Shown: positions 9,652 to 20,344, counted from the stretch's first letter. The stretch is 57,183 nt of DNA from an uncultured Gammaproteobacteria bacterium (GCA_902509905.1 CABWZI010000010.1:1-57183), one strand, 5' to 3'. The notes: generated by a model not told the origin, from the sequence alone. Program-made: numbers and translations.

Positions 9652-10386
9652 TCAAGTAAAAACTTTTGTTAACCCCGCTATACATATTAATACTAAAGCA
9701 CCGCCCATCCATCTTTTGAATATAGTGTCATTTTCAATGACTCGATCGTGGACCTTTAAGCCGACAAAATGCCCAAGTGCAGCAACAGGAATCAACATCA
9801 AAGAAAACTGCCAGTTGATATAAACATCAACTATTACAAAAGCACTCATCTTAATCATGACTAGGAGAAACCATAGGACGAAAAGGGTGTTTCTAAGTTT
9901 TTTTATATCAATGTTCTGCATATAAACTGCTACTAGCAGTGGTGCGCCATTTAACGATGTTCCTGAAATATAGCCCCCTAGAATGAGTAGTAGGCGACTG
10001 GCCCAGCCTTCACTCGATGCAATTTTAAAATTCATAACCCAAGTTAGGGCGTAAAAGAAAGTAATCGAATATACAATGATGGTCATTACTGTTGGAGGTA
10101 GACTAATCAGTCCAATAACTCCAACGACTTTAGCTGGCAATATCCAAGGAAGCGACTTTTTGAAGTATTTCCAGTCAACAGTATCTAAATTGTTGGCTAG
10201 GGCGATTCCAGAAAAAAAGAGTAAATGAATACCGATGATGGGTAGCCAGTCTATTGGGGATCCTTTGACAAGCATTAGGAGTGGAAGTCCTAGGACTGCT
10301 CCACCAAAACCGAGGCCTGTTCTTACAAACCCAATCCAGACGAAAATGAGAGAAATAAATGCTATTTCAGTTGTTGTAAGTACCAT
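9652..10386 (-). CDS. TauE/SafE family exporter
   Basis: A 244-residue membrane protein with 7-8 hydrophobic segments. The repeated signatures are GFVRTGLGFGGAVLGLPLL and ILGGYISGTSLNGAPLLVA, each with the glycine-rich patch typical of the TauE/SafE (formerly DUF81) family. Members export sulfite, sulfoacetate or similar anions, and some act in the other direction. Nearness to a sulfite reductase and to a sulfite-releasing pathway further along makes a sulfur anion a fair guess, not shown. Confidence 0.85.
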   Translation of the reverse strand: MVLTTTEIAFISLIFVWIGFVRTGLGFGGAVLGLPLLMLVKGSPIDWLPIIGIHLLFFSGIALANNLDTVDWKYFKKSLPWILPAKVVGVIGLISLPPTVMTIIVYSITFFYALTWVMNFKIASSEGWASRLLLILGGYISGTSLNGAPLLVAVYMQNIDIKKLRNTLFVLWFLLVMIKMSAFVIVDVYINWQFSLMLIPVAALGHFVGLKVHDRVIENDTIFKRWMGGALVLICIAGLTKVFT

Positions 10387-10434
10387 AATATCGAATGATG
10401 CCTTATGGCATAAAATATTGTAATTACTTTGTAA

Positions 10435-11769
10435 TTACATTGATTTAATGATCTTTGCTAATTCCTCTGCTGATTCCTTGGCAAGGCCATAATTAGAACT
10501 CTCTACCATGACTCTAACTAAAGGCTCAGTTCCTGACTCTCTGACTAAGACGCGTCCAGTCTTTGATAATTTTGACTCAACTGAATTGATTGCTTGAGAT
10601 AATTTTGACTCTTCCTGAAGATTGACCTTTGTATCTGTTTTAACATTGATTAGTACTTGAGGGTATTTCGTCATTTTGCTTTTAAGCTCTAATAGAGTCT
10701 TACCAGTCTTAGACATAACCTCTAGCACCTGTAAAGCTGCAATAATGCCATCACCGGAGGTTGATTTGTTTAGACAAATAATGTGGCCTGAGCCCTCACC
10801 GCCAAGAACTGCTTTATGCTCAATCAATTGATCCATGACATGTCGATCACCAACATCTGCCTCAATAAAGCTAACACCGATTTCAGCAAAAGCTAACTGG
10901 ATACCTAAATTAGTCATTTTTGTACCAACGACTTTATTTGATTTTAAATCACCACTCTCTTTCCAAGCATTCGCAATAATAAAGACTAGTTCATCGCCAT
11001 CGACTTTTTGGCCTTTATGGTCCACCATAATGAGTCTATCTCCATCACCGTCAAAGGCTATACCAAGATCGGCATTATTTTGTAACACCTCTTTTTGAAG
11101 ATGCTTGGTATCTGTTGCCCCGCAATCACGATTAATGTTGTAACCATCTGGAGTATTATTAATCATTAATACTGATGCACCTAGCTCACTAAAGACATCC
11201 TCAGCAATATGGTATGTTGCTCCGTTAGCGCAGTCAATAATAATTTTTAAGTTTGATAAATCACAGGACTTATCAAATGTTGACTTACAAAATTCAATAT
11301 ACCTGCCTAAAGCTTGTTCGTAGCGCCTTGCCTTACCAATTGATGCAGAACCTACACTGGACATTGGCATTGAAATCTTTTTTTCAATTGCTTTTTGAGT
11401 TTCATCATTGAGTTTCACACCCTTACTTGAAAAAAACTTAACACCATTATCTTGATAGGGGTTATGTGATGCACTAATAACAACTCCTGCGGTAGCGCTA
11501 AATGCCTGAGTTAGATAGGCAATAGCTGGAGATGGCATAGGTCCAAGCATGCCTACATTGACACCAGCCGATAAAAAACCAGCCTCAAGGGCTGACTCAA
11601 AAAGATAGCCCGAAACTCGCGTATCCTTACCAATAATGACGCTCGCATTTTCATTTTGTTCTTTCAAAACTGAGCCAACTGCCCACCCAACCTTTAGCAA
11701 GATATCGGCTGTGATTGGAGACTTACCCACTTCACCACGAATGCCATCAGTTCCAAAAAAATTACTCAA
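10435..11769 (-). CDS. glmM: Phosphoglucosamine mutase
   Basis: The 444-residue protein starts [15 protein letters not shown] and carries the active-site serine S101 in [12 protein letters not shown], the Mg-binding FDGDGDR loop, the sugar-binding GGEGSGH loop and the phosphate-binding [11 protein letters not shown] loop. It converts glucosamine-6-phosphate to glucosamine-1-phosphate for cell wall synthesis. It follows folP by 2 nt in the conserved gammaproteobacterial order ftsH-folP-glmM. Confidence 0.97.
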   Translation of the reverse strand: MSNFFGTDGIRGEVGKSPITADILLKVGWAVGSVLKEQNENASVIIGKDTRVSGYLFESALEAGFLSAGVNVGMLGPMPSPAIAYLTQAFSATAGVVISASHNPYQDNGVKFFSSKGVKLNDETQKAIEKKISMPMSSVGSASIGKARRYEQALGRYIEFCKSTFDKSCDLSNLKIIIDCANGATYHIAEDVFSELGASVLMINNTPDGYNINRDCGATDTKHLQKEVLQNNADLGIAFDGDGDRLIMVDHKGQKVDGDELVFIIANAWKESGDLKSNKVVGTKMTNLGIQLAFAEIGVSFIEADVGDRHVMDQLIEHKAVLGGEGSGHIICLNKSTSGDGIIAALQVLEVMSKTGKTLLELKSKMTKYPQVLINVKTDTKVNLQEESKLSQAINSVESKLSKTGRVLVRESGTEPLVRVMVESSNYGLAKESAEELAKIIKSM

Positions 11770-11771
11770 AA

Positions 11772-12581
11772 CTACCCCCTAAAATTTTTAATTTGTTGCC
11801 ATACCTTTAAAGCGTCATTTGTTTCTGCAACATCATGCACTCGTATTATGTTTGCTCCGTTTTCAACAGCAATCAATGCCGCTGTTACGCTTCCAATCAT
11901 CCTCGAGTCAACGTCTTTATCACCAAGCAAGACCCCTATCATTGATTTTCTTGATAGTCCAGCTAGAATAGAAACACCGAACTCATGAAACTCTGAGAGA
12001 TTCTTGAGCAAAGCTATATTATGTCCTAAATTCTTTCCAAAACCAAATCCAGGATCCAGCGTTATAGAGCTGAGCTCTATTCCTGCTTGTTGACAAGCAT
12101 TGATTCTTTCTTTAAAAAAACTCTTAATATCTCCAACGACATCAGCATAACTTGGGTTACTTTGCATTGTTCTTGGGTTGCCCTGCATATGCATCAGACA
12201 AACATCAACTTTAAGCTTAGCTGCCATTTCCAAAGCGCCTTCTGCCCTAAGCGCATTGACGTCATTAATAATGTTTGCACCTGATGAAATAGCTTGCTCC
12301 ATTACCTCTGGCTTGGAAGTATCTATTGATATAGGGACATTAATTTCCTTTGTGAGCGCTTCAATGACTGGGATAACTCTTTCAAGCTCATCATTCAGAC
12401 TGACAGCTGATGCTCCAGGTCGGGTAGATTCACCACCAATGTCAATTATTCCAGCACCATTTTCGACCATCGATTTAGCTTGGTCTATCGCTAAATCTGA
12501 ATCAAAAAATTTACCGCCATCAGAAAAAGAATCGGGTGTTACATTGAGAACACCCATAATGATTGGCTCACTGAGATTCAT
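11772..12581 (-). CDS. folP: Dihydropteroate synthase
   Basis: A 269-residue TIM-barrel protein with the two pterin-binding signatures [15 protein letters not shown] (9-23) and [12 protein letters not shown], plus [11 protein letters not shown] and DPGFGFGKN. It condenses a dihydropterin pyrophosphate with p-aminobenzoate in folate synthesis. It lies 12 nt after ftsH and 2 nt before glmM, so it is most likely co-transcribed with them. Confidence 0.97.
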   Translation of the reverse strand: MNLSEPIIMGVLNVTPDSFSDGGKFFDSDLAIDQAKSMVENGAGIIDIGGESTRPGASAVSLNDELERVIPVIEALTKEINVPISIDTSKPEVMEQAISSGANIINDVNALRAEGALEMAAKLKVDVCLMHMQGNPRTMQSNPSYADVVGDIKSFFKERINACQQAGIELSSITLDPGFGFGKNLGHNIALLKNLSEFHEFGVSILAGLSRKSMIGVLLGDKDVDSRMIGSVTAALIAVENGANIIRVHDVAETNDALKVWQQIKNFRG

Positions 12582-12593
12582 TATTAAAGCAAT

Positions 12594-14519
12594 TTATGCA
12601 AACTGCTCTGTACCACCATCAGCATCAGTTTTTGTATCAGATGCAGATTTAGAGCTCTTTGATTCTTTACCTCCTGTACCCAGTTCAGATGAGACCTCAT
12701 CAGAGTCTATAACTTCTGCAGCCTCCCTCATAGAAACTCTAGCCATTAGGTCATCGATCTGATTAGTATCTATTGTTTCAAACTCAACTAATGCAGCAGC
12801 CATTGCATCAAGAATATCTCGATTATCTTCAATAATTTTGTAGGCTGCAGAATAGTTCGTGTCGATAATTTTTCTAATTTCACTATCTACTTTGGTAAAT
12901 GTTTCATCTGAAATATGCTTATGTTTTGTGACTTGACGGCCAAGGAAAACCTCACCCTCATCCTCACCATAAGCCATAGGTCCCATAACGCTCGACATAC
13001 CCCAAAGTTTGACCATTTTGTGAGCTATTTCTGTAGCGCGCTCAATGTCGTTGCTTGCACCGGTTGTAACCGCATCCTCTCCATAAACCAATTCCTCTGC
13101 AATTCGACCGCCAAATAGTGATGCGACCTGAGAATTCAGTTTACGTTTTGAAATGCTGTAGCTATCCTTTTCAGGAAGAAACATTGTTACGCCAAGAGCT
13201 CTTCCCCTTGGAATAATACTAACTTTGTATACCGGGTCATGCTCTGGCATTAAACGCCCAACAATAGCGTGACCAGCCTCATGATATGCTGTCATTTCTT
13301 TCTCAGCTGCATCCATCACCATTCCCTTGCGCTCTGCACCCATCATGATTTTATCTTTCGCTTTCTCAAGCTCCCTCATGCCTACAAGTTTTTTGCTGAA
13401 TCTAGCAGCAATTAGCGCTGCCTCGTTTGTCAAATTCGCAAGGTCTGCGCCAGAGAATCCTGGCGTTCCTCTTGCAATATCCATTGACTTAACATTTTTT
13501 GCAATGGGAAGTTTTCTCATGTGAACTTTTAATATTGCGTCACGCCCATTAATATCAGGAAGTCCAACAGTCACTGTCCTGTCAAATCTTCCTGGTCTCA
13601 GTAGAGCTGGATCTAGAACATCTGGACGGTTAGTAGCAGCTACAACAATAATTCCTTCTGACCCTTCAAAGCCATCCATTTCAACAAGCATCTGATTGAG
13701 TGTTTGTTCACGCTCATCGTGACCGCCGCCCATTCCAGCTCCACGCTGGCGTCCAACAGCATCAATCTCATCTATAAATATAATACAAGGTGCATTCTTC
13801 TTGGCTTGATCAAACATGTCTCTGACACGTGAAGCGCCCACACCGACAAACATCTCTACAAAATCTGAACCAGAAATGAAAAAGAATGGAACATCTGCCT
13901 CGCCAGCAACTGCTTTAGCAAGGAGAGTTTTACCTGTTCCTGGAGGACCAACCATCAATACCCCTTTAGGAATCTTTCCACCAACCTTAGTGAATTTACT
14001 TGGATCAGATAGAAAGTCTACTAGCTCGCCAACCTCTTCTTTTGCCTCTTCAACTCCAGCAACATCTTCAAAGGTGACGTGAGACTCATCTTTAGTAATT
14101 AATCGCGCTTTAGATTTACCAAATGACATTGGGTTTTTACCGCCCATTGCTCCTCCAGCGCCGCGCATCGTATACATAATGACTCCAATGAGAAGCAGAA
14201 TTGGCGCTAATGAAATAATTAGTTGTTTTACAAAGCTCTCTTTAGCTGGAGGCGTAGCTTGGACTGAAACACCATTATTCAAGAGGTCTCCCATTAAGCC
14301 AAGATCACCTGGGCTATATGTCTCAAACTTTTCACCTAGTGCAGTAACACCGCTGATGTTACTCCCAGCTATTGTTACACTTGAAACGTTACCTTGTTTA
14401 ACATTTTGAATGAATTGCGAGTAGCTAATGTCATTAGATTCACTTGTTGCATTGAACTGCCCAAAAAGTGAGGCAAGCACACTTCCCAAGACCAACCATA
14501 GTAAAATATTCTTATACAT
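12594..14519 (-). CDS. ftsH: ATP-dependent zinc metalloprotease FtsH
   Basis: The 641-residue protein has two N-terminal membrane helices (about 3-21 and 100-117), an AAA+ domain with Walker A GPPGTGKT (191-198), Walker [12 protein letters not shown] and the second region of homology around ATNRPD...LLRPGRFDR, and a zinc protease domain with HEAGH (413-417). It degrades membrane and some soluble proteins. The C-terminal tail (about 610-641) is low-complexity, rich in Ser/Lys/Asp. It starts the ftsH-folP-glmM operon. Confidence 0.97.
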   Translation of the reverse strand: MYKNILLWLVLGSVLASLFGQFNATSESNDISYSQFIQNVKQGNVSSVTIAGSNISGVTALGEKFETYSPGDLGLMGDLLNNGVSVQATPPAKESFVKQLIISLAPILLLIGVIMYTMRGAGGAMGGKNPMSFGKSKARLITKDESHVTFEDVAGVEEAKEEVGELVDFLSDPSKFTKVGGKIPKGVLMVGPPGTGKTLLAKAVAGEADVPFFFISGSDFVEMFVGVGASRVRDMFDQAKKNAPCIIFIDEIDAVGRQRGAGMGGGHDEREQTLNQMLVEMDGFEGSEGIIVVAATNRPDVLDPALLRPGRFDRTVTVGLPDINGRDAILKVHMRKLPIAKNVKSMDIARGTPGFSGADLANLTNEAALIAARFSKKLVGMRELEKAKDKIMMGAERKGMVMDAAEKEMTAYHEAGHAIVGRLMPEHDPVYKVSIIPRGRALGVTMFLPEKDSYSISKRKLNSQVASLFGGRIAEELVYGEDAVTTGASNDIERATEIAHKMVKLWGMSSVMGPMAYGEDEGEVFLGRQVTKHKHISDETFTKVDSEIRKIIDTNYSAAYKIIEDNRDILDAMAAALVEFETIDTNQIDDLMARVSMREAAEVIDSDEVSSELGTGGKESKSSKSASDTKTDADGGTEQFA

Positions 14520-14555
14520 AAATTTAAATTTAACCTAAATTAGAAAGGTAAATAT

Positions 14556-14582
14556 ACCCTATAGATTTCATATATATAGGGT
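14556..14582. promoter_or_regulatory. Inverted repeat between ftsH and holA
   Basis: ACCCTATA at 14556-14563 is matched by TATAGGGT at 14575-14582, giving an 8-bp inverted repeat with an 11-nt spacer in the 169-nt divergent gap between ftsH and holA. No T-run follows, so it looks more like a protein-binding site or a short 5' leader hairpin than a terminator. Function unknown. Confidence 0.35.
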
Positions 14583-14688
14583 TTGATGGCATTTTTCAAG
14601 GTTAAATCACTATTTTTTTTAACTATGACATAATGACATACATAAATAGAAAATCTTACACACGATACTTTCATAAATTTTTAGATGC

Positions 14689-15711
14689 ATGAATATTAAG
14701 CCTGAACAACTTCAAAATTCTCTTTCTAAGCAAATAGCATCTATTTATTTTGCTTTTGGTGCTGAAATACTTCTAGTGGAGCAGTCTTTGTCAATGATTA
14801 AAGAAGTTGCTAGGCAAGATGGCTTTAATGAGAGATTTAGGTTTGATATTGATGGAAATTTCTCTTGGGACAATATCATTAGTTTGATTTCTAGTCCATC
14901 ACTCTTTGCAGAAAAAAGAATACTAGAATGCCGACTGACCTCTGGAAAAATAGGTGTCAAAGGCTCCAAAGCGCTCACTGAAATAGTAGAAACCCTCCCA
15001 GAAGATATTTTGCTTATTATTTCTTCAGGGAAATTAGAAATGGCGCAACAAAAAAGCAAGTGGTTTAAAGCACTAGATAAAAATGGAGTTATCATTCAGC
15101 ATTGGGAGGTTCAAAGCAGTCAATTGGTTGGATGGATTACCAGGAACATGTCTCAACTTGGTCTTGAATCAAACACTGAAGTTGCTAATGCAATAGCCTA
15201 CTGCACCGAAGGCAACCTTTTGGCAACAATGCAAGAAATTCAGAAACTAAAAATTGCCTATCCTGATGGTAAGATCAATCTTCAACAATACCTTAATCAG
15301 ATCGATCAGCAATCACAATATACTGTCTTTGGAATGATTGATTCAGCGCTTCAAGGTGACACCGACAAAGTAAACAAGATTTTTAGATCTCTTAAAGATG
15401 ACTCTACGCCTCCAGTTATCTTAATATCTTCACTTTATAGAGAATTAAAAAATTTAGTGACGATGTCTATTGAGCTCAAAACCAATCAAACTATTGAGTC
15501 GATTCTGAATAATCATCGAGTATGGCAAAAACGTAAACCACTCATCTCCAATGCGCTTAAAAAACATAGCTACCAAAAGCTCCAAAAGCTCCTTTTAAAG
15601 CTGGGTCGTATTGACCGCTCTCTTAAAGGTATGGATAATCTTGACGTTTATGATGAGCTGCAAAACGTAGTGATCTCTTTATCTGGAAAAAGCAATGGAC
15701 TCAATAGCTGA
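14689..15711 (+). CDS. holA: DNA polymerase III delta subunit
   Basis: A 340-residue clamp-loader subunit with the usual weakly conserved layout: N-terminal [14 protein letters not shown] segment, [10 protein letters not shown], the [14 protein letters not shown] strand and the C-terminal collar with [13 protein letters not shown] and [13 protein letters not shown]. It opens the beta clamp when loading the replicase. It overlaps proA by 17 nt, so it shares a transcript with proA and tyrS. Confidence 0.92.
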   Translation: MNIKPEQLQNSLSKQIASIYFAFGAEILLVEQSLSMIKEVARQDGFNERFRFDIDGNFSWDNIISLISSPSLFAEKRILECRLTSGKIGVKGSKALTEIVETLPEDILLIISSGKLEMAQQKSKWFKALDKNGVIIQHWEVQSSQLVGWITRNMSQLGLESNTEVANAIAYCTEGNLLATMQEIQKLKIAYPDGKINLQQYLNQIDQQSQYTVFGMIDSALQGDTDKVNKIFRSLKDDSTPPVILISSLYRELKNLVTMSIELKTNQTIESILNNHRVWQKRKPLISNALKKHSYQKLQKLLLKLGRIDRSLKGMDNLDVYDELQNVVISLSGKSNGLNS

Positions 15712-16954
15712 ATTAATCAAGCAAATAGGTGAAAAGGCTAGGTCTGCCTCTAATTCATTAAGAATTGCAAGCACTACTCAAAAAAATAATGCATTAATTT
15801 GCATTGCAAACCAAATTCAAGAAAGCAAACAATTTATCCTAGATGCAAACCAGATAGACTTAAACGCTGCTAAGAAAAATGGCATTGATGATGCATTGTT
15901 AGATCGCTTAATGCTTAACGATGAAAGACTCAACACCGTGATTCAAGGGCTTCATCAAATTGCAACTTTGAATGACCCAATAGGTCAAATTTCTGACTTC
16001 AAGGAGAGGCCAAGTGGAATCAAAATTGGAAAAATGATGGTTCCTTTGGGAGTGATAGGGATGATTTATGAGTCTCGTCCAAACGTGACAGTCGATGCTG
16101 CTGGTCTGTGCATTAAATCTGGGAATGCCATCATTCTTAGAGGTGGCTCAGAAGCGATTAACTCAAATATAGCTTTTTACTCTTGCATTGAGAAAGGTCT
16201 TGAGGACGCTGGACTAGATCCAAACGCTGTTCAACTCATCAAGGTAACAGACCGTGAAGCAGTCACTCATCTCGTTAGTGCTAGTGACCATGTTGATGCT
16301 ATCATTCCAAGAGGCGGCAAAGGACTCATCAAAAATATTAGTAAAAATGCCAGGGTACCGGTCATCAAACATCTTGATGGGGTATGTCACACTTATTTGG
16401 ATAAAGATGCAGACCCTCAAAAAGGAGTTGATATTGCCTTCAATGGTAAAACACGTCGATACGGAGTTTGTAATGCGACAGAAACACTTCTAGTTCACAA
16501 AGATTTTGATTCAAAAGCACTCTCTGGACTAATTAAGCTCTTGAATGAAAAACAGGTTGAAATAAGAGGCTGTGATAAGTCACAAATGCTTTCAAATGTT
16601 ATCAAAAAAGCATCCGAGGATGACTGGAGTGAAGAATACCTAGCACCGATTCTTTCAATGAAAATCGTTGACTCAGTCGACGAAGCGATATCCCATATCA
16701 ATACCTATGGGTCAGCCCATACCGATGCAATTGTGACTGAGAATGAGGAGAATTCTAATAAATTCTTATCTGAAGTTGATTCATCTTCTGTTATGGTTAA
16801 TGCTTCGACAGGTTTTGCGGATGGATTTGAGTACGGTTTTGGCGCAGAGATTGGAATTAGTACTGGGAAATTTCATGTCAGAGGCCCTGTTGGACTTGAG
16901 GGGCTAACATCACAAAAATACATCGTCATGGGTGACGGACAAATTAGGCCATAG
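15695..16954 (+). CDS. proA: Gamma-glutamyl phosphate reductase
   Basis: The 419-residue protein has the ALDH-like fold motifs of Pro[42 protein letters not shown], and the catalytic cysteine C259 in [12 protein letters not shown]. It ends with [14 protein letters not shown] as usual. It reduces glutamyl-5-phosphate with NADPH in proline synthesis. It overlaps holA by 17 nt and precedes tyrS by 12 nt. Confidence 0.97.
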   Translation: MDSIAELIKQIGEKARSASNSLRIASTTQKNNALICIANQIQESKQFILDANQIDLNAAKKNGIDDALLDRLMLNDERLNTVIQGLHQIATLNDPIGQISDFKERPSGIKIGKMMVPLGVIGMIYESRPNVTVDAAGLCIKSGNAIILRGGSEAINSNIAFYSCIEKGLEDAGLDPNAVQLIKVTDREAVTHLVSASDHVDAIIPRGGKGLIKNISKNARVPVIKHLDGVCHTYLDKDADPQKGVDIAFNGKTRRYGVCNATETLLVHKDFDSKALSGLIKLLNEKQVEIRGCDKSQMLSNVIKKASEDDWSEEYLAPILSMKIVDSVDEAISHINTYGSAHTDAIVTENEENSNKFLSEVDSSSVMVNASTGFADGFEYGFGAEIGISTGKFHVRGPVGLEGLTSQKYIVMGDGQIRP

Positions 16955-16966
16955 GGAATATTTATA

Positions 16967-18151
16967 ATGACAATTGATGAACAATTAGCAATCATTCAGA
17001 GAGGTACTGATGAGATACTTCCCCTTAATGAACTCAAGACTAAACTTGAAAAAAACAAACCTTTAAGAATCAAATTAGGTATGGACCCTACTGCTCCAGA
17101 CCTGCATCTTGGTCATACAGTTGTCATCAACAAAATGAAGCAGCTTCAAGACCTTGGACACGAAATAATCTTCCTAATAGGTGACTTTACAGGAATGATT
17201 GGAGATCCCACAGGAAAAAATGTAACTCGTAAGCCTTTGACAAAAAAGGATGTTCTAGAAAACGCCAAGACTTATCAAGATCAAATCTTTAAAATCCTAG
17301 ACAAAGAAAAAACTACGATTGCTTTTAACTCTGCATGGATGGGCAAGATGAGCTCAACAGAAATGATTTCTCTTGCATCTAAGCATACTGTAGCAAGAAT
17401 GCTAGAGCGTGATGACTTTTCAAAACGCTATAAAGGAGGTCAAGCAATCTCAATACATGAATTTTTATATCCATTAGTTCAGGGCTATGACTCTGTAGCG
17501 CTTAGAGCTGACATGGAACTAGGTGGCTCAGATCAAAAATTCAATCTATTAGTTGGAAGGGAGCTCCAAAAACAAGCCGATATTGAGCCTCAAGTCATTC
17601 TGACCATGCCGATATTAGAGGGCTTGGACGGTGTTCAAAAAATGAGTAAGTCTTTAGATAACTATATCGGAATTGATGAAGATCCGGACAGCATGTTTGG
17701 TAAGGTTATGTCGATTTCAGATGAACTGATGTGGCGGTACCTTGAATTATTAAGTTTTGAGTCACTTGAAACTATTAAATCTTGGAAAAAAGAAGTGGAG
17801 AATGGTGAAAATCCAAGAAACATAAAGTTTCGTTTAGCTGAAGAAATCATAACTCGCTTTCATAACAACGCAGCTGCAAAGAAAGCTCAGCAAAACTTTA
17901 TTGATCGATTTGCAAAAAATCAAATTCCTGAGGAAATGGATGAATACACTTTTTCCAAAGGTCTTAAAATTGCAAACCTTCTCAAAGACTCTAATCTTGT
18001 TAACTCAACATCAGAGGCTTTTCGAATGATTAAGCAAGGCGCTGTGAAAATGGATGGAGAAAAGATCAATGATAAAGATCTTATCCCAAACGAGGGCACC
18101 TCTGTCTACCAAGTTGGCAAACGAAAGTTTGCTAGAGTCACAATTAGCTAA
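16967..18151 (+). CDS. tyrS: Tyrosyl-tRNA synthetase
   Basis: A 394-residue class I synthetase with the HIGH-type motif HLGH (47-50), the KMSKS motif at 225-229, and a C-terminal S4 RNA-binding domain (from about residue 335; [19 protein letters not shown]). This is the compact TyrRS form with a KMSKS signature. It charges tRNA-Tyr. It ends 33 nt before the mature ssrA 5' end. Confidence 0.97.
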   Translation: MTIDEQLAIIQRGTDEILPLNELKTKLEKNKPLRIKLGMDPTAPDLHLGHTVVINKMKQLQDLGHEIIFLIGDFTGMIGDPTGKNVTRKPLTKKDVLENAKTYQDQIFKILDKEKTTIAFNSAWMGKMSSTEMISLASKHTVARMLERDDFSKRYKGGQAISIHEFLYPLVQGYDSVALRADMELGGSDQKFNLLVGRELQKQADIEPQVILTMPILEGLDGVQKMSKSLDNYIGIDEDPDSMFGKVMSISDELMWRYLELLSFESLETIKSWKKEVENGENPRNIKFRLAEEIITRFHNNAAAKKAQQNFIDRFAKNQIPEEMDEYTFSKGLKIANLLKDSNLVNSTSEAFRMIKQGAVKMDGEKINDKDLIPNEGTSVYQVGKRKFARVTIS

Positions 18152-18168
18152 ATTTTAATAATCAAGCG

Positions 18169-18174
18169 TATAAT
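18169..18174 (+). promoter_or_regulatory. Putative -10 box of ssrA
   Basis: A perfect TATAAT lies 10 nt upstream of the predicted mature tmRNA 5' end, which leaves room for a short 5' leader removed by RNase P. I could not identify a convincing -35 at the ideal spacing. Confidence 0.6.
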
Positions 18175-18184
18175 ATAACCATCT

Positions 18185-18534
18185 GGGGATGACATGGCTT
18201 CGACGAGGAGTTGGATTTCAAGGATGCATGTCGAGGATAAAGATTGCTCGTAAAAACGTTCTTTAAATAATAGTTGCAAACGAAGACAACTACGCTTTAG
18301 CAGCATAATGCTAACCGTTACTTAGGAGTTGTCTGTACTTTTAGGATAACGGTCGCTAACAGACTCGCCACTATTATTATTTTAGGGTAATAGGGTTAAA
18401 ACCTAATCTAAAATCGCTTTCTACATCCCTGTGGGTCGGGTGGTAAAAAGTTAACTCAATAGACCTTTACTAAGCATGTAGACTTCTTGACTGAAAGTTT
18501 TCGGACGGGGGTTCAATTCCCCCCATCTCCACCA
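18185..18534 (+). ncRNA. ssrA: tmRNA (transfer-messenger RNA), one-piece
   Basis: The 5' end GGGGATGACATGGCTTCGACG is typical of tmRNA. It pairs its first seven bases with CATCTCC (18524-18530) to make the acceptor stem (one G-U pair), followed by discriminator A and an encoded CCA at 18532-18534. The tag frame starts at GCA 18276 and reads ANEDNYALAA with its stop at 18306-18308. The T-arm is 18506-18523. The molecule rescues stalled ribosomes and tags the nascent chain for proteolysis. The last 24 nt coincide with the left att repeat of the island, so the present 3' end came with the element. Confidence 0.97.
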
Positions 18535-18540
18535 AACATT
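18511..18540. repeat. Left attachment repeat (ssrA 3' end)
   Basis: Thirty bases starting GTTCAATTCCCCCC and ending CCAAACATT are identical to 24288-24317. The flanking bases differ on both sides (G/A before, C/T after), so 30 bp is the full exact match. It begins in the T-loop, a usual crossover segment for tyrosine recombinases that target tRNA and tmRNA genes. Confidence 0.93.
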
Positions 18541-18563
18541 CTTTATTAATATCCTTCTAAATC

Positions 18564-18600
18564 AACCTTTATCTGATTATATGCCCTTTATATAAAGGTT
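18564..18600 (+). terminator. Probable ssrA terminator, supplied by the element
   Basis: AACCTTTAT (18564-18572) pairs perfectly with ATAAAGGTT (18592-18600), a 9-bp stem with a 19-nt loop, followed by TTACGTATTTT. It lies just beyond the left att repeat, inside the element, so transcription of tmRNA would now end on element DNA. The T-run is imperfect. Confidence 0.5.
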
Positions 18601-18617
18601 TTACGTATTTTACTACA

Positions 18618-18657
18618 ATCTAAGTAAATCTACTAACATCTACAGTCATCTACACTA
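18618..18657. repeat. Four 10-bp direct repeats near attL
   Basis: ATCTA(A/C)-led decamers start at 18618, 18628, 18638 and 18648, an exact 10-bp period with the first five bases constant. One helical turn spacing puts all copies on one face of the DNA. The position between the att core and the integrase gene suggests binding sites for the excision regulator or integrase. Confidence 0.55.
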
Positions 18658-18660
18658 TTT

Positions 18661-18718
18661 GTGTATATAATTGTGTATATATTTATATTATTATATTTTT
18701 TTAATAAATTATATACAC
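18661..18718. promoter_or_regulatory. Left arm-type sites (GTGTATATA)
   Basis: GTGTATATA occurs at 18661-18669 and 18673-18681, with an inverted copy TATATACAC at 18710-18718, just before the integrase ATG at 18723. The same 9-mer recurs as a pair with identical 12-bp spacing at the right end of the element (24216, 24228). This is what paired arm sites of a tyrosine integrase look like. The left set would also let the integrase or a partner repress its own promoter. Confidence 0.55.
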
Positions 18719-18722
18719 AGTA

Positions 18723-19919
18723 ATGCTAACAGACATACAAATTAAGAACTCAAAGCCAACGGATAAGCAATACTCTATTCCTGATTATGGTGGTTTAAGT
18801 ATTGTTATTGAGCCTACTGGCTCTAAGATTTGGCAACATAGATTCAGAATGTATCCAAATGGCAAAGAGAAGGCTTTTGTGAGAAGAAGTGGTTACTATC
18901 CTACTATGTCAATAAGGGATGCTAGAGCCTGGAGAGATAATAATAAAGAATTAATTTCTCAAGGGATTACTCCTTCTAAGAAGTACGCGAAACTTAAGCA
19001 GGTTCAAACTGATAAAGCTTCATTTAAAGATATGTTTGATAATTGGCATCACACCATGAAGAAACAAAAATGGACTGATAGTTATGCCAATGATGTTGAA
19101 CAAAGAGCTGATCTATATATTCATCCTAAACTTGGAAGATTGCCTATAGATGAAATTACTATCCACATGGTTAGAGAGTTATTACTTGAGATTCAAGATA
19201 CTGGAAAACTTGATACAGTAGATAAGATTAAAGGAATTGTTACTAGAGTTCTTGGACATGCTGTGAGTAGAGGAGTAGTTGATATTAATATTGCTTTATC
19301 ACTTTCACCTGATTTATTCATTAAGAAAAAAGATAGTCATTATGCTCATGCTAAAACTCCGCTCGAACTTAAAGAAGTGTTATTAAAACTTCAGCAAGTT
19401 GAGAGTAAGCAATCAGTTAGAACCGCCTTAAAGTTAATTCCTCATCTGTTATTGCGTCCGAGTGAAGTCGCTGAACTGAAATGGGAGTACTTTGATTTTG
19501 ATGCAATGATGATTACTATTCCTGCTGAAGCAATGAAGATAAAAAAGAAGATTCATCATGTTCCATTAAGCAATATAACCTTTCTAATATTTAGAAATCT
19601 TAAGAGTTTGAGCTTGGATTCTCCATACTGTTTCCCTTCACCAACAAATAATAATAAGCCTATTGTTGCTGAGAGTTTTAACCGAGCTATTCGCAGAGTT
19701 GGAATTAGTAAAGAGCAATTCACTACTCACGGAAACAGGCATACAGCTGCAACAATCATTGGAAATTACCTACCTCACATCAGAAGAGATGTTGTAGATG
19801 CTCAGTTACATCATAAGATTAGTGGAGTAAGTGGTATTTACAATCGAGCAGACTATCTTGAAGAGAGAAAAACCATGATGGAAGATTGGAGTAACTACCT
19901 TAATGATTTATTAACTTAA
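18723..19919 (+). CDS. P4-type tyrosine recombinase/integrase
   Basis: A 398-residue integrase. Residues 1-85 form the DUF4102-like arm-binding domain (LTDIQIKNSKPTDKQYSIPDY), 100-200 the core-binding domain, and 210-398 the catalytic domain. The catalytic set is visible: R245 (LLLRPSEVAELKW), H336 and R339 (THGNRHTAA), H363 or H364 (QLHHKISG), and nucleophile Y373 (GIYNRADYLEERK). It integrates and excises the element at the ssrA 3' end. It looks full length and active. The gene lies 182 nt from the att core and has candidate arm sites in its promoter. Confidence 0.95.
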   Translation: MLTDIQIKNSKPTDKQYSIPDYGGLSIVIEPTGSKIWQHRFRMYPNGKEKAFVRRSGYYPTMSIRDARAWRDNNKELISQGITPSKKYAKLKQVQTDKASFKDMFDNWHHTMKKQKWTDSYANDVEQRADLYIHPKLGRLPIDEITIHMVRELLLEIQDTGKLDTVDKIKGIVTRVLGHAVSRGVVDINIALSLSPDLFIKKKDSHYAHAKTPLELKEVLLKLQQVESKQSVRTALKLIPHLLLRPSEVAELKWEYFDFDAMMITIPAEAMKIKKKIHHVPLSNITFLIFRNLKSLSLDSPYCFPSPTNNNKPIVAESFNRAIRRVGISKEQFTTHGNRHTAATIIGNYLPHIRRDVVDAQLHHKISGVSGIYNRADYLEERKTMMEDWSNYLNDLLT

Positions 19920-19935
19920 ACAAAGGAGAAAAAAG

Positions 19936-20133
19936 GTGACTGATGAAGATAGTAAAAACTTAAGAGAAATTAAAGAACTCTTACAATCAATAGACAAGAA
20001 AACTTCCGCCTATATGCTAGCTAAACTTGAAATTGAGAGTGAAGATGATGGTTATAAAAGTGAGCTGCATGAGAATCAAAAGATTAGAGCACAACAAGCT
20101 ATTTCCTGGGCATTGAGTAAATTAAAAATTTAA
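19936..20133 (+). CDS. Small island protein of unknown function
   Basis: A 65-residue, mostly charged and helical protein (TDEDSKNLREIKELLQSIDKK). It starts with GTG at 19936 behind a clear AAAGGAG at 19922-19928. The ILEIK/LLQSIDKK-type N-terminal helix resembles the start of the next gene (LLIDIKEILESK), so the two may be related by duplication. No known family is recognised. Confidence 0.65.
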   Translation: MTDEDSKNLREIKELLQSIDKKTSAYMLAKLEIESEDDGYKSELHENQKIRAQQAISWALSKLKI

Positions 20134-20146
20134 AGGAGAAAGATTA

Positions 20147-20344
20147 ATGGATGAAAATAAAGATAAGTCAGAAAAGGAGTTATTAATAGATATCAAAGAA
20201 ATTCTTGAAAGTAAGAACTCAAATTTTACAAATGAATTACTAAGAGCAAATAATGAGATTAGTTCAGAAATTCAGATAAGGTTAAATTGGATATTTGGAA
20301 TCTTAATTGGAATTTTAGGAGCTTTATATTTCTTGAATAATTAA
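20147..20344 (+). CDS. Small membrane-anchored island protein
   Basis: A 65-residue protein with a charged helical N-terminus (ENKDKSEKELLIDIKEILESK) and a single C-terminal membrane helix (about residues 46-63, WIFGILIGILGALYFL). A good AAAGGAGA ribosome-binding site lies about 7 nt before the ATG, and the gene follows the previous small gene by 13 nt. The same frame stays open for 37 codons after the TAA and encodes a second hydrophobic stretch (see findings). Function unknown. Confidence 0.65.
   Translation: MDENKDKSEKELLIDIKEILESKNSNFTNELLRANNEISSEIQIRLNWIFGILIGILGALYFLNN

Noticed and set aside
12178-12762. A 194-residue plus-strand frame opposite folP and the ftsH end
   Set aside because: It is antisense to two clear genes, rich in Ser/Pro/Ala as expected from a shadow frame, and has no recognisable domain.
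18618-18657. CRISPR-like repeats
   Set aside because: The repeat unit is 10 bp with no spacers, and no cas gene is present.
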